Shown: piece by piece, positions 1-8,595 of the stretch
Numbering within the stretch: the first letter of the stretch is position 1
Layout of the letters: each line of letters starts with the position of its first letter
Assembly: GCA_946407895.1 (NCBI GenBank)
Contig: CAMJQA010000028.1
Coordinates: forward strand, 1 to 39,787
DNA: 39,787 nucleotides
From: an uncultured Prevotellaceae bacterium
Lineage (GTDB): Bacteria; Bacteroidota; Bacteroidia; Bacteroidales; Bacteroidaceae
Direction: 5' to 3'
The notes under the pieces: generated by a model
The model's database searches: none
Told to the model about the DNA's origin: nothing
What the model saw: the letters and a program-made list of their open reading frames with translations, nothing else
Position numbers and translations under genes: made by a program

Positions 1-19
1 TTTTCGCTAATCACCAAAT

Positions 20-1393
20 TTATAGACAATTATATTTCATCGAACTCACGTTAAAGTAGGGGTCGTAGGAGGAACGGTTCTTGTCGATATAGATATCATC
101 CCCAACCGACAGATAGATGGGAGAGCCCTCCCGGCAGAGTACCTGCCGGACTGCAACCTGCTCGGTCCGCTGCCCATCGGAAAGAGCGAGAGAGATATCC
201 ACGGCCGGCTGCACGGCGCGGAACTCCAGCACATGAAGACCCGGCTCGTCGAAACAGACCGTCTGCTCGCGAGGACTGATGGCAGGAGAATCCGAATGGG
301 CCGTGAGTGTCTGGCCGGGCACGTTGGTCTCCACTAGAATGCCAAAAGCAGCACCAGACGCCACGTAGGGAGGAACAGCAATCACCTCGAAAGGACGGGC
401 CGGCTCCTGCAGCACCTCGAGGGTGCGGAGCTCATAGGGGAAAGCCTGGCGGTGAGGTTCCCGGAGCAAGGTGAGGCGCAACTTCCGCCCATTCAGCTGG
501 CCGGAAGGGAGAGGCAGGCGAAAATCCGCCACACAGGAAGCACGGTCGAAGACCTTGCCACGAAAGATTACCTCCCCATCGAGTTCCAGTCGCCACATAG
601 GCCAGCTCCTGTCGGAAAGGTTCTTCCCAACCCAGTAATTCACCTCACGAGTCTCCATGTCATGAGGCGCAAAAGGCATGTGCCAGAAGCAGTCCCGCCC
701 CCTGAGCAGGGAGGGAGCCTCCACCCATACCTCGCCGGTGAAGGCCAGTGCCTCGATGTTCAGCACAACACAAACCATATCGGCAGGCACCTGCACCGCA
801 TGTTCAATGATTTTCTTTTTATACGTACCTCTAGGAAGGGGAACGAACACCAGCGAGTCGGGAGCATCATACACGTCCAGGTGATGCCGCCCCTGCCGAT
901 GGCGATAGAACTGCAGTTCCACACCAAAACGACCTCCAGGGCAGACTTGCAGGTCCAGAGCCTTCACAACCGGAATGGAAAGCGTCAGTGTACCAGTGGA
1001 CAACCCGTCAAGGGCAATCCGGTTGAAGGCCTGCCGGGGGAAGTCCTCACCCTGACCACCAAAGTAGAGGGAGCGGCGGTCGTGCCAATGGATAAGTGAG
1101 TCGAGGTTATCCTCCAGCTGAAACTCAGCCTGGCGAAACAATTCCTCGCCTCGCTTGCGATAGCGCTCGGGTTGTAGAATACCGCCAGTGACCCTGAGCG
1201 TGTTGCGCATGGGAATGGAGGAAGGGGGGAGGGAGAGTTCCTGGCTGACGCCCTCGCCAGGGGAAAGAAGATGCGTTCCACCCGGCTCGGATGCGTGAAA
1301 GACAACCTGCCTCAACTCTTTATATTGGGCAGAAACGGGTAAGACAGGGTGCAAGAAAAGCACCACGAGCAGGATTATCTGTTTATAATTCAT
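20..1393 (-). CDS. Secreted protein of unknown function, possibly truncated
   Basis: A 457-residue protein. The first 22 residues form a clear signal peptide (positive start, hydrophobic core rich in L and V, cleavage near VSAQ), so export to the periplasm or cell surface is likely. The rest looks beta-rich, with no catalytic motif or family that I recognise. A region near residues 330-420 has the alternating hydrophobic pattern of an Ig-like or other beta-sandwich domain. The last stretch (GDDIYIDKNRSSYDPYF) reads as though a further domain were starting, then stops after an AT-rich tail, so a natural end and a truncation are both possible. It lies 21 bases downstream of the lipoprotein gene on the same strand, and the two are probably cotranscribed. 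Start chosen because it directly precedes the signal peptide. Confidence 0.7.
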   Translation of the reverse strand: MNYKQIILLVVLFLHPVLPVSAQYKELRQVVFHASEPGGTHLLSPGEGVSQELSLPPSSIPMRNTLRVTGGILQPERYRKRGEELFRQAEFQLEDNLDSLIHWHDRRSLYFGGQGEDFPRQAFNRIALDGLSTGTLTLSIPVVKALDLQVCPGGRFGVELQFYRHRQGRHHLDVYDAPDSLVFVPLPRGTYKKKIIEHAVQVPADMVCVVLNIEALAFTGEVWVEAPSLLRGRDCFWHMPFAPHDMETREVNYWVGKNLSDRSWPMWRLELDGEVIFRGKVFDRASCVADFRLPLPSGQLNGRKLRLTLLREPHRQAFPYELRTLEVLQEPARPFEVIAVPPYVASGAAFGILVETNVPGQTLTAHSDSPAISPREQTVCFDEPGLHVLEFRAVQPAVDISLALSDGQRTEQVAVRQVLCREGSPIYLSVGDDIYIDKNRSSYDPYFNVSSMKYNCL

Positions 1394-1414
1394 AATATGT
1401 GAATATTATCTACC

Positions 1415-1882
1415 TTATTGAACAATCTTTATCTCGGCAAAAGAGTCCATAATCCACAGAGCGACCCACAAAGAGCGCGACTTTCCTGTGGTATTAGGTT
1501 CGGCAATGAGAGTCAACTTGTTGTCGCACCATGCCGATTTCACCGTCAGCCACTGATAGGTGACGGCGATAGAGTCGGGCCAGTAGTCCAGTGAATCTTG
1601 CTGCAAAGCGGTCAATGAGTCTGCTCTTTCGCCATAGTACGGCTGGTCGGAAGCTCCATTGCCATCACGGTCTGTGATGTCAATGCTGTAAAATGTGTCC
1701 CACCCCGCTATCACCCGAGTTCCACCGCTCACACCGATACGCAGACGATGGGGATACCCATAGTTGTGCATGGGCGTGCACGAAGCAAGCCAGAAAAGGA
1801 CAAAAAGCAGGGCAACCATGCTATGCCACAAGCGAGGCTTCCCATCCATGAAAAAGTATGTAGCAATCTTACCTATTTTCAT
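1415..1882 (-). CDS. Small lipoprotein of unknown function
   Basis: A 155-residue protein with a hydrophobic segment ending in a lipobox, LASC, at about residues 31-34, so lipidation on that cysteine and membrane anchoring are likely. The first methionine gives an unusually long signal peptide. The methionine at residue 12 (MDGKPRLWHS..., codon ending at 1849) gives a more typical lipoprotein signal, and residue 22 is a third option. The mature part is about 120 residues, hydrophilic and beta-rich, and resembles no family I know. It sits between thrC (about 50 bases upstream) and the secreted protein ending at 20 (21 bases downstream). The pair probably works together at the envelope. No function can be assigned. 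Confidence 0.7.
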   Translation of the reverse strand: MKIGKIATYFFMDGKPRLWHSMVALLFVLFWLASCTPMHNYGYPHRLRIGVSGGTRVIAGWDTFYSIDITDRDGNGASDQPYYGERADSLTALQQDSLDYWPDSIAVTYQWLTVKSAWCDNKLTLIAEPNTTGKSRSLWVALWIMDSFAEIKIVQ

Positions 1883-1933
1883 TTTCAGATTAAAATACTC
1901 AGCTAATTAAAGATAATTGCCGGGAGCCGTCAA

Positions 1934-3229
1934 TTACTGAGCCAGCAAGAAAGCACGGAAGTCATTGAAGTCGGCCGACATAGGCGTGCTCTGCTTCGTA
2001 CTCTGCATGAAAGCAGCCAGGCGGTCGGGGACTGGAATCTCTATACCCAGTACTTTGTCCACCAGTTCCTTGAACTTTGCAGGATGCGCCGTTTCCAGGA
2101 AGATGCCTATCTCGTTCGGTTGCAACTGTTCCTGCAGAGCGCGGTATCCACAGGCTCCGTGCGGGTCCAGGATGTATCCGCTCTCACTGAGACACTGGCG
2201 CATGGTCTCTGCTATCTGTGCGTCGCTATAGGAAGCTCCGCTTATATGTTGGCATATAGCATCATGGTCCCGGCCATAAAGTTCCAGGATGCGGGCAAAG
2301 TTGCTGGGATCGCCCACATCCATAGCATTGGCAATGGTCTGTACGCTGGGGCGCGGTTCGTAGCACCCGGTCTGCAAATAGTTATAGAAAACATCGTTGG
2401 CATTATTGGCCGCTATGAAGCGGCGAACGGGTAGCCCCATCCTGACGCCAAAGAGGGCAGAACAGAGATTGCCGAAGTTGCCAGAAGGCACGGAAACCAC
2501 AATCCTGCGCCCATCGAGCCCCATCCGCACAGCCTGGGCATAGGCCCAAAAGTAATAGAAAGCCTGGGGCAGGAAACGAGCCACATTGATACTGTTGGCA
2601 CTGGTCAGATGCATGCGCCGGTTCAGTTCCTCGTCCATGAAAGCACTCTTCACCAGGCGCTGGCAGTCATCGAAGACACCCTCTACCTCCACAGCCGTGA
2701 TGTTACCGCCCAGTGTAGTGAACTGGCACTCCTGGATAGGCGACACCTTACCCTTGGGATAGAGCACATAGACGTGTATGCCCGGCACACCGAGGAAACC
2801 GTTTGCCACCGCAGAACCCGTATCGCCACTGGTGGCCACCAGCACATTTATCTGCTGCTCGCTGCGGAAATATCCCAGCATACGGGCCATGAAACGAGCG
2901 CCGACGTCCTTGAAGGCCAGCGTAGGGCCGTGGAAGAGTTCCAGGCTGTAGATGTCGTCGGTGACCCGGACCAGCGGGCAGTCAAAACTGAGTGTACTGC
3001 GAACGATATCATAGAGTGCATCCAGGTCAATGTCCTCGCCAAAAAAAGCACTGGCTACATTGTATGCCACGTCCTGGAATGTCAAAGAAGCAATGTCATC
3101 AAAGAATTCCTTCGGCAGTTGGTTGATACGTTCAGGCATATAGAGGCCACGGTCTTCTGCCAGCCCCTTCACTATGGCTTTCTCCAGTGTTGCCTGGGGT
3201 GCCTTCCTGTTTGTGCTATAGTACATCAT
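1934..3229 (-). CDS. thrC: Threonine synthase
   Basis: A 431-residue cytoplasmic PLP enzyme that converts O-phosphohomoserine to L-threonine and phosphate, the last step of threonine synthesis. The N-terminal Y-S-T-N-R-K segment is typical of the long (enterobacterial/fungal) class of threonine synthases. The PLP-binding lysine lies in LAFKDVGARF (K107), followed by the glycine-rich VATSGDTGSAVANG phosphate-binding loop and the SVPSGNFGN motif near residues 247-255. Length fits the class. It is the third gene of a minus-strand set with thrA and the phosphoglycerate-mutase-like gene, starting 38 bases after that gene's stop. Two adjacent ATG codons open the frame (MM), and either could be used. 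Function is secure. Confidence 0.95.
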   Translation of the reverse strand: MMYYSTNRKAPQATLEKAIVKGLAEDRGLYMPERINQLPKEFFDDIASLTFQDVAYNVASAFFGEDIDLDALYDIVRSTLSFDCPLVRVTDDIYSLELFHGPTLAFKDVGARFMARMLGYFRSEQQINVLVATSGDTGSAVANGFLGVPGIHVYVLYPKGKVSPIQECQFTTLGGNITAVEVEGVFDDCQRLVKSAFMDEELNRRMHLTSANSINVARFLPQAFYYFWAYAQAVRMGLDGRRIVVSVPSGNFGNLCSALFGVRMGLPVRRFIAANNANDVFYNYLQTGCYEPRPSVQTIANAMDVGDPSNFARILELYGRDHDAICQHISGASYSDAQIAETMRQCLSESGYILDPHGACGYRALQEQLQPNEIGIFLETAHPAKFKELVDKVLGIEIPVPDRLAAFMQSTKQSTPMSADFNDFRAFLLAQ

Positions 3230-3267
3230 AAGCTTGGGAGAAAGGAAAAATCCAAAGTTTCAATATT

Positions 3268-4485
3268 TTAAACGCCATTGTTCATAAAAAGTCGGATGAA
3301 TTCATCACCATGCAGAAGGCCATAGACGCCCTGTAAACATGCCGTTTCATCGAATGTCTGCACCGGGTCACCTTCAATACCTGGATACCATATACAGAAG
3401 GGAACTGGTTCGGCCGTGTGTGTACGTAGTTCGCATGGCGTAGGATGATCTGGCAATACAGCTATGCACACAGGCTCCGTCCATTCCTGAATTGCTTCCA
3501 AAATTGGCCCTATCAAACGATGATCCAAATCTGTAATAGTACGGAGTTTGAGTTGCACATCTCCATCGTGACCAGCCTCATCGCTGGCCTCAACATGCAG
3601 ATAGACAAAGTCATCAGTCTGCAAAGCCATCAAGGCAGCCTCTGCCTTGCCCTCGTAATCAGTATCGTAGAGCCCTGTGGCACCTTCTACCTCGATGGCG
3701 CGCAACCCCGCATAACGGCCGATGCCACGAATGAGATCCACAGCTGTGATGACAGCACCTGAGTGAATTTGCGGGAAGGTAGTGGTTAGCGGAGTCATCT
3801 GCGGCTTATAGCCCCCACCCCATGGCCAAATACTGTTGGCTTTATCCAACCTATTCGATTGACGTGCAAAGTTTAAAGGATGCATCTGTAAGATTTCCTG
3901 ACTCTTTTCAATTAAGTCACGCAGCAATTGTGCTGTCTCCTCAGCCTCGGGCACAGCAGCCTGGGGCAGGTAGGGTTCATAGGGACATCCAGGGATATCG
4001 TGCGGAGGTGTGCAATGCAACCGTTTATCACCACCCTTGATAACAAGAAGATGTCGATATTGAACACCTGTATAGAATTGTACACGCTCGTTACCCAAAG
4101 CATTTTGAAGACTGGTTATCAATACGTCGGCATCTATAGTTTCCAGGCGTCCACAACTGTGGTTCTTCAAGATATCGCCTGACATACAAACCAGATTACA
4201 GCGTAGCGCCAGATCACCCTCATCCAAATGAACACCGATGCTTGCTGCTTCCAGGGGGCCACGCCCCTCATATACAAGATGCTGGTCGTAACCCAAAATA
4301 CTGCTGTTTGCCACCTCACTGCCCGGATGGAAACCATCTGGAATAGTCTTCAGCCGCCCATTACGCCCCATGCGGGCCAAACTATCTAAGTGGGGAGTCT
4401 CTGCATACTGCAGCAATGTCTTGCCTCCCAGCTCTTTTACAGGCCAGTCAGCCATACCGTCCCCAAGGATGATAAGATGTTTCAT
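3268..4485 (-). CDS. Phosphoglycerate-mutase-like protein, putative alternative homoserine kinase
   Basis: A 405-residue member of the alkaline phosphatase superfamily, close to archaeal-type cofactor-independent phosphoglycerate mutase (apgM). Visible motifs are the metal-binding start ILGDGMADWP (D9), the nucleophile region SEVANSSILGYD (residues 56-67), and the metal ligands in EASDEAGHDGD and VLPDHPTP. Its position between thrA and thrC, with no GHMP-type thrB in the set, matches the protein group long proposed to be a homoserine kinase in Bacteroidetes (the TIGRFAM-style 'proposed homoserine kinase'). The expected role is therefore homoserine to O-phosphohomoserine. That role is inferred from context. 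The sequence itself shows only the phosphomutase fold. The stop of thrA is 12 bases upstream, so translation is probably coupled. Confidence 0.85.
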   Translation of the reverse strand: MKHLIILGDGMADWPVKELGGKTLLQYAETPHLDSLARMGRNGRLKTIPDGFHPGSEVANSSILGYDQHLVYEGRGPLEAASIGVHLDEGDLALRCNLVCMSGDILKNHSCGRLETIDADVLITSLQNALGNERVQFYTGVQYRHLLVIKGGDKRLHCTPPHDIPGCPYEPYLPQAAVPEAEETAQLLRDLIEKSQEILQMHPLNFARQSNRLDKANSIWPWGGGYKPQMTPLTTTFPQIHSGAVITAVDLIRGIGRYAGLRAIEVEGATGLYDTDYEGKAEAALMALQTDDFVYLHVEASDEAGHDGDVQLKLRTITDLDHRLIGPILEAIQEWTEPVCIAVLPDHPTPCELRTHTAEPVPFCIWYPGIEGDPVQTFDETACLQGVYGLLHGDEFIRLFMNNGV

Positions 4486-4497
4486 AAAATGAAATGT

Positions 4498-6921
4498 TTA
4501 TGCAAGGCTCATAATATCAGCAAAGACACCAGCAGCCGTCACACTGGCCCCTGCGCCATAACCTTGAATGAGCATTGGATATTCATTGTAACGTTCCGTG
4601 GTAAGCAGGACAATGTTGTTTGACCCTTCCAAGACAAAGAAGGGATGGTTCTTGTCCACTTCCTGCAATGATACACATGCCTTTCCGTTTTCGTACCTGG
4701 CCACAAAGCGCCACTGCTTGCCCTTTGCTTCGAGTTGCCGACGCCGTACTTCAAAATCGGCATCGAGCAAAGGCAGGTTCTTCCAGAAGTCCTCCAGCGA
4801 GCCTTGGAAGAAACTATCGGGAACGAAAAGGTGCGCTTCCACATCTTCCTGATTTATCTCATAACCCGCCTCGCGAGTCAAAATAACAAGTTTGCGTATG
4901 ACATCTTTGCCACAGAGGTCTATGCGAGGATCCGGTTCACTGTACCCCTCAGCCTTTGCCATCCGTACGGTTTCGCTAAAAGGTACATCGGCAGAGATTT
5001 TATTGAAGATGAAATTCAGGGTGCCGCTAAGCACTGCCTCTATCTTCAGAATTTTGTCGCCACTGTTGCGCAGGTCGTTGATTGTACGTATGATGGGCAG
5101 ACCAGCTCCCACATTTGTTTCGAAGAGGAACTTAACACCACGCCGCTGGGCAATATTCTTCAGGAGACGGTAGTTCTCATAGTCACTACTGGCAGCTATT
5201 TTGTTGGCTGCTACCACATGAATGTTATGGGATAGGAAATCCTTGTACAATCCAGCTACCTGAGGACTGGCTGTGCAGTCCACAAAGACACTGTTAAAAA
5301 TGTTCATGCCTATTACCTCGTCGCGTAGGCGCTCCACATTGCTTTCGGGAGCCTGTTCGAGCAGTTCGCGATAGTGCGAAAGGTCTATTCCGTCGCGGGT
5401 GAAGATGGCCTTCCTGCTGCTGGCTATGCCCACTACATTCAGCTTCAGCCCCATCTCGCGCATTAGTTTCTCGCGCTGATGGTCTATCTGTTCGATGAGG
5501 CTGCTCCCCACCGTGCCCACTCCGGTGATAAAGAGGTTGAGCACCTGATATTCGCTCAGGAAGAAAGAGTCGTGGATGACGTTTAATGACTTACGCAGCA
5601 AACGCCCTTCGACAACGAAGGAGATATTGGTTTCGCTTGCACCTTGTGCACAAGCTATCACACTGATACCATTGCGACCCAACGTTCCAAAAAGTTTACC
5701 TGCAATACCCGGTGTGTGTTTCATATTCTCACCCACGATGGCTACTGTAGCCAATCCGCTCTCGGCCTGCATCTCGAACATGGCACCGGTCTCTATTTCT
5801 TTCTGGAACTCTTCATTTAGCACCCTACATGCCTTCTGGGCATCAGCGTCACGAACACCTATGCTGGTGCTGTTCTCCGAACTTGCCTGACTCACCATAA
5901 ATACGCTGATGCCATGCTCAGCCAGGCAGCTGAAGATTCGACGGTTCACACCGATTACACCAACCATAGATAGGCCGCTAATGGTGATCAGCGTAGAACC
6001 GCTGATACTGCTGATACCCTTGATGGCCTTACTGTTCTTCTCTATCGTTTGCTTGATGATAGTGCCCGGAGACTCAGGGTTGAAAGTATTCTTGACCAAA
6101 ATGGGTATGTTCTTCACACATACCGGATAAATGGTAGGCGGATAGATGACCTTGGCACCGAAGTTGCAAAGTTCCATCGCCTCAATATATGAAAGTTCGT
6201 TGATTACATACGCATTGTGTATGACGCGTGGATCGGCTGTCATAAAGCCGTCCACGTCAGTCCATATCTCCAACACCCCGGCATTCAGGGCTGCAGCAAT
6301 GATACTGGCCGTATAGTCACTGCCGCCACGTCCCAGGTTTGTTACTTCGCCACTCTCGGCATCGGTACTTATGAAACCCGGCACCAAGCTTATCTGAGGA
6401 ATCGTCTTCCACGTCTGGCGTACCAATTCGTTGGTCAGTTCACTGGCCAGACGACTGCGCCCAGCCTTTACCTCTGTTTTTATGAACTCGCGACTGTCAT
6501 ACCACACAGCCCCCTCGATGAGTGTAGCAACGAGGCGACTGCTGATGCGCTCGCCGTAACTGACGATGGCCGCGCTGGTCTTCGGCGTCAGATCGCGAAT
6601 TAGATAGACCCCCTGGTAAATGCTGCGCAGTTCCTCAAGCAACTGCTTCACATCGGCCCAAAGCACCTCACGTTGCCGATTGTCTGCAATTACAGCATTT
6701 ATCATCTGTTCATGGCGCTCCACGATTCCCCAGAATGAACGCTGATACATCGAGTCGCCCTCCACAGCCATCTGGCTGGTCTTAATAAGTTGGTCAGTAA
6801 TGCCGCCCAGGGCACTTACCACCACGATGACTGGCTCCTGCTGAGCCTCGACAATATCCTTGACTTTGAGTACACTTTCTACAGAACCGACAGATGTGCC
6901 GCCAAATTTTAATACCTTCAT
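4498..6921 (-). CDS. thrA: Bifunctional aspartokinase / homoserine dehydrogenase
   Basis: An 807-residue cytoplasmic enzyme that carries out the first and third steps of the aspartate pathway: ATP-dependent phosphorylation of aspartate, and NAD(P)H reduction of aspartate semialdehyde to homoserine. The aspartokinase domain is at about 1-295 (KFGGTSVGS at 5-13, GRGGSDYTA near 198-206). Two ACT regulatory domains are at about 305-450. The homoserine dehydrogenase domain is at about 461-807, with the nucleotide loop GVGTVGSS at 467-474. The length is close to E. coli ThrA (about 820). It is the first gene of the minus-strand thr set. The ACT domains suggest feedback control by an end product, probably threonine. 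No leader peptide or attenuator fits in the 113 bases upstream. Confidence 0.96.
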   Translation of the reverse strand: MKVLKFGGTSVGSVESVLKVKDIVEAQQEPVIVVVSALGGITDQLIKTSQMAVEGDSMYQRSFWGIVERHEQMINAVIADNRQREVLWADVKQLLEELRSIYQGVYLIRDLTPKTSAAIVSYGERISSRLVATLIEGAVWYDSREFIKTEVKAGRSRLASELTNELVRQTWKTIPQISLVPGFISTDAESGEVTNLGRGGSDYTASIIAAALNAGVLEIWTDVDGFMTADPRVIHNAYVINELSYIEAMELCNFGAKVIYPPTIYPVCVKNIPILVKNTFNPESPGTIIKQTIEKNSKAIKGISSISGSTLITISGLSMVGVIGVNRRIFSCLAEHGISVFMVSQASSENSTSIGVRDADAQKACRVLNEEFQKEIETGAMFEMQAESGLATVAIVGENMKHTPGIAGKLFGTLGRNGISVIACAQGASETNISFVVEGRLLRKSLNVIHDSFFLSEYQVLNLFITGVGTVGSSLIEQIDHQREKLMREMGLKLNVVGIASSRKAIFTRDGIDLSHYRELLEQAPESNVERLRDEVIGMNIFNSVFVDCTASPQVAGLYKDFLSHNIHVVAANKIAASSDYENYRLLKNIAQRRGVKFLFETNVGAGLPIIRTINDLRNSGDKILKIEAVLSGTLNFIFNKISADVPFSETVRMAKAEGYSEPDPRIDLCGKDVIRKLVILTREAGYEINQEDVEAHLFVPDSFFQGSLEDFWKNLPLLDADFEVRRRQLEAKGKQWRFVARYENGKACVSLQEVDKNHPFFVLEGSNNIVLLTTERYNEYPMLIQGYGAGASVTAAGVFADIMSLA

Positions 6922-6959
6922 TGTGCCTTTTTACCTGGAAAAGTTACCATTATCGCATG

Positions 6960-6967
6960 CAAAAGTA
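6960..6967 (-). promoter_or_regulatory. Bacteroidetes -7 element for thrA
   Basis: On the minus strand this reads TACTTTTG, an exact match to TAnnTTTG. It lies about 38 bases before the thrA start codon, leaving a leader of roughly 30 nt. No clear TTTG is present at the -33 distance. Confidence 0.5.
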
Positions 6968-7009
6968 GGAATATTTTCTGAAATAAACGGTAAAAAGAAA
7001 AATTATTTG

Positions 7010-7017
7010 TACTTTTG
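7010..7017 (+). promoter_or_regulatory. Bacteroidetes -7 element for the FAD oxidoreductase gene
   Basis: The sequence TACTTTTG matches TAnnTTTG and ends 17 bases before the ATG at 7035. It also argues for the ATG at 7035 over the in-frame GTG at 7017, which would overlap the element. It stands back to back with the thrA promoter. Confidence 0.5.
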
Positions 7018-7034
7018 TGCCACATTTGTATGTT

Positions 7035-8588
7035 ATGGTCAACGAATTACTACTACGCATCCTCCCTCAGGATGCCTACAACGAGCAATCCATTCGCTCA
7101 TATCTGGCTCGAGAGAAAGGGCTTCAGGCCAATGCCGTGCGGGTAGTTAGGCGGAGCATCGATGCCCGTCAGCGCACCATCTACGTCAACCTCACCGTCA
7201 GGATTTACGTAGGCGAAGACCCCGAGGCTAATCTTTTCGAGCCAATCATATATCCCGATGTCAGCGAAAAGCCCACGGTCATTGTGGTGGGTGCTGGTCC
7301 CGGAGGGCTGTTTGCCGCCCTTCACCTGATAGAGTTGGGGTTGCGGCCTATTATTGTGGAGCGGGGCAAGGACGTTCATGAACGCAAAAAAGACCTGGCC
7401 CGCATACGCCCGGAACAGCAGGTGAACCCCGAGAGTAACTATGCCTTTGGCGAAGGCGGTGCAGGAGCCTACAGTGACGGCAAGCTATATACTCGCAGCA
7501 AAAAACGTGGCAATACAGACAAGATTCTGCAGGTTTTTGTACAGCACGGTGCAAGCCCTGCCATCCTGTCGGATGCCCATCCGCATATCGGCACGGACCG
7601 GCTGCCCCGCGTCATCGAGAATATGCGACGTACCATCCTGAAATGCGGAGGCGAGGTTCACTTCGAGACACGAATGACAGGCCTGCAAATTCATAATAAC
7701 AAGGTGACGGGCATTGAGGTGGAAGATACTCGCAACACTTGGCATGAGCTACCGTCATCGCCAGTCATCCTTGCCACAGGACACAGCGCACGCGATGTCT
7801 ATCGTTGGCTTATTGCACACGATGTAGAGACGGAAGCAAAAGGCATAGCTGTAGGCGTTCGCCTGGAGCACCCGGCAGAGTTAATAGACCAGATACAATA
7901 TCACAGCCGGCAGGGACGCGGGAAATGGTTGCCTGCGGCCGAATACAGTATGGTTCGGCAGGTGAACGGTCGTGGTGTATATAGCTTCTGCATGTGTCCT
8001 GGTGGCTTCGTCGTACCAGCTGCCAGTGGCCCTGAACAGATTGTAGTAAACGGCATGAGCCCCTCTAACCGTAACGGGCGGTGGAGCAACAGCGGTATGG
8101 TGGTTGAGATAAGGCCAGAAGACATTCCCGGACAAACGATGCTTGACTTCCAGGAGGGGTTGGAACGTCAATGCTGGCTTCAAGGCAACCAACGCCAAAC
8201 AGCACCTGCTCAGCGAATGGCCGACTTCGTGAACGGAAGGTTGAGCTGCGAACTGAATCCCTCGTCCTATGCACCCGGACTCATAGCCAGCCCCCTGCAT
8301 TTTTGGATGCCACATTTCATAACCGATCGCCTGCGCGAGGCATTCCGCTTCTGGGGACGCCAGAAAAATGGATTCCTCACCAATGAGGCAACTGTGATTG
8401 GCGTAGAAACACGTACCAGCAGCCCTCTGCGCATCCTGCGGAATGGCGATACACTGCAACATATACGCCTGCAAGGACTTTTCCCCTGCGGAGAAGGGGC
8501 TGGCTATGCAGGTGGCATTGTCAGCGCAGGTGTTGACGGCGAACTATGTGCGGAAGCTTGCAAAGAATATTTGGCAACAATTCAATAA
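7035..8588 (+). CDS. FAD-dependent oxidoreductase (COG2509-like)
   Basis: A 517-residue soluble flavoprotein. Residues 1-80 form a small N-terminal domain. Residues 82-110 carry the Rossmann dinucleotide fold, with VGAGPGG at about 85-91 and an acidic residue ending the second strand (IIVERG). A glycine-rich FGEGGAGAYSDGKLYTR segment near 135-150 and a C-terminal GEGAGYAGGI motif complete the FAD-binding pattern of the 'NAD(FAD)-utilizing dehydrogenase' group. These proteins are widespread, but I know of no established substrate. ATG 7035 is preferred over GTG 7017 because of the promoter position. The next gene begins 7 bases after the stop, so this housekeeping-looking enzyme heads a run of secreted carbohydrate enzymes. 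That link is probably transcriptional only. Confidence 0.85.
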   Translation: MVNELLLRILPQDAYNEQSIRSYLAREKGLQANAVRVVRRSIDARQRTIYVNLTVRIYVGEDPEANLFEPIIYPDVSEKPTVIVVGAGPGGLFAALHLIELGLRPIIVERGKDVHERKKDLARIRPEQQVNPESNYAFGEGGAGAYSDGKLYTRSKKRGNTDKILQVFVQHGASPAILSDAHPHIGTDRLPRVIENMRRTILKCGGEVHFETRMTGLQIHNNKVTGIEVEDTRNTWHELPSSPVILATGHSARDVYRWLIAHDVETEAKGIAVGVRLEHPAELIDQIQYHSRQGRGKWLPAAEYSMVRQVNGRGVYSFCMCPGGFVVPAASGPEQIVVNGMSPSNRNGRWSNSGMVVEIRPEDIPGQTMLDFQEGLERQCWLQGNQRQTAPAQRMADFVNGRLSCELNPSSYAPGLIASPLHFWMPHFITDRLREAFRFWGRQKNGFLTNEATVIGVETRTSSPLRILRNGDTLQHIRLQGLFPCGEGAGYAGGIVSAGVDGELCAEACKEYLATIQ

Positions 8589-8595
8589 AAAGGGG

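Noticed and set aside
1392-1409. Small perfect inverted repeat ATAATAT-GTGA-ATATTAT over a start codon
   Set aside because: Seven AT-only base pairs in AT-rich DNA are easily expected by chance and would form a weak hairpin.
6922-7034. Threonine-type attenuator or leader peptide upstream of thrA
   Set aside because: The divergent gap is 113 bases and is filled by two promoters; no Thr/Ile-rich short frame or terminator hairpin was found.
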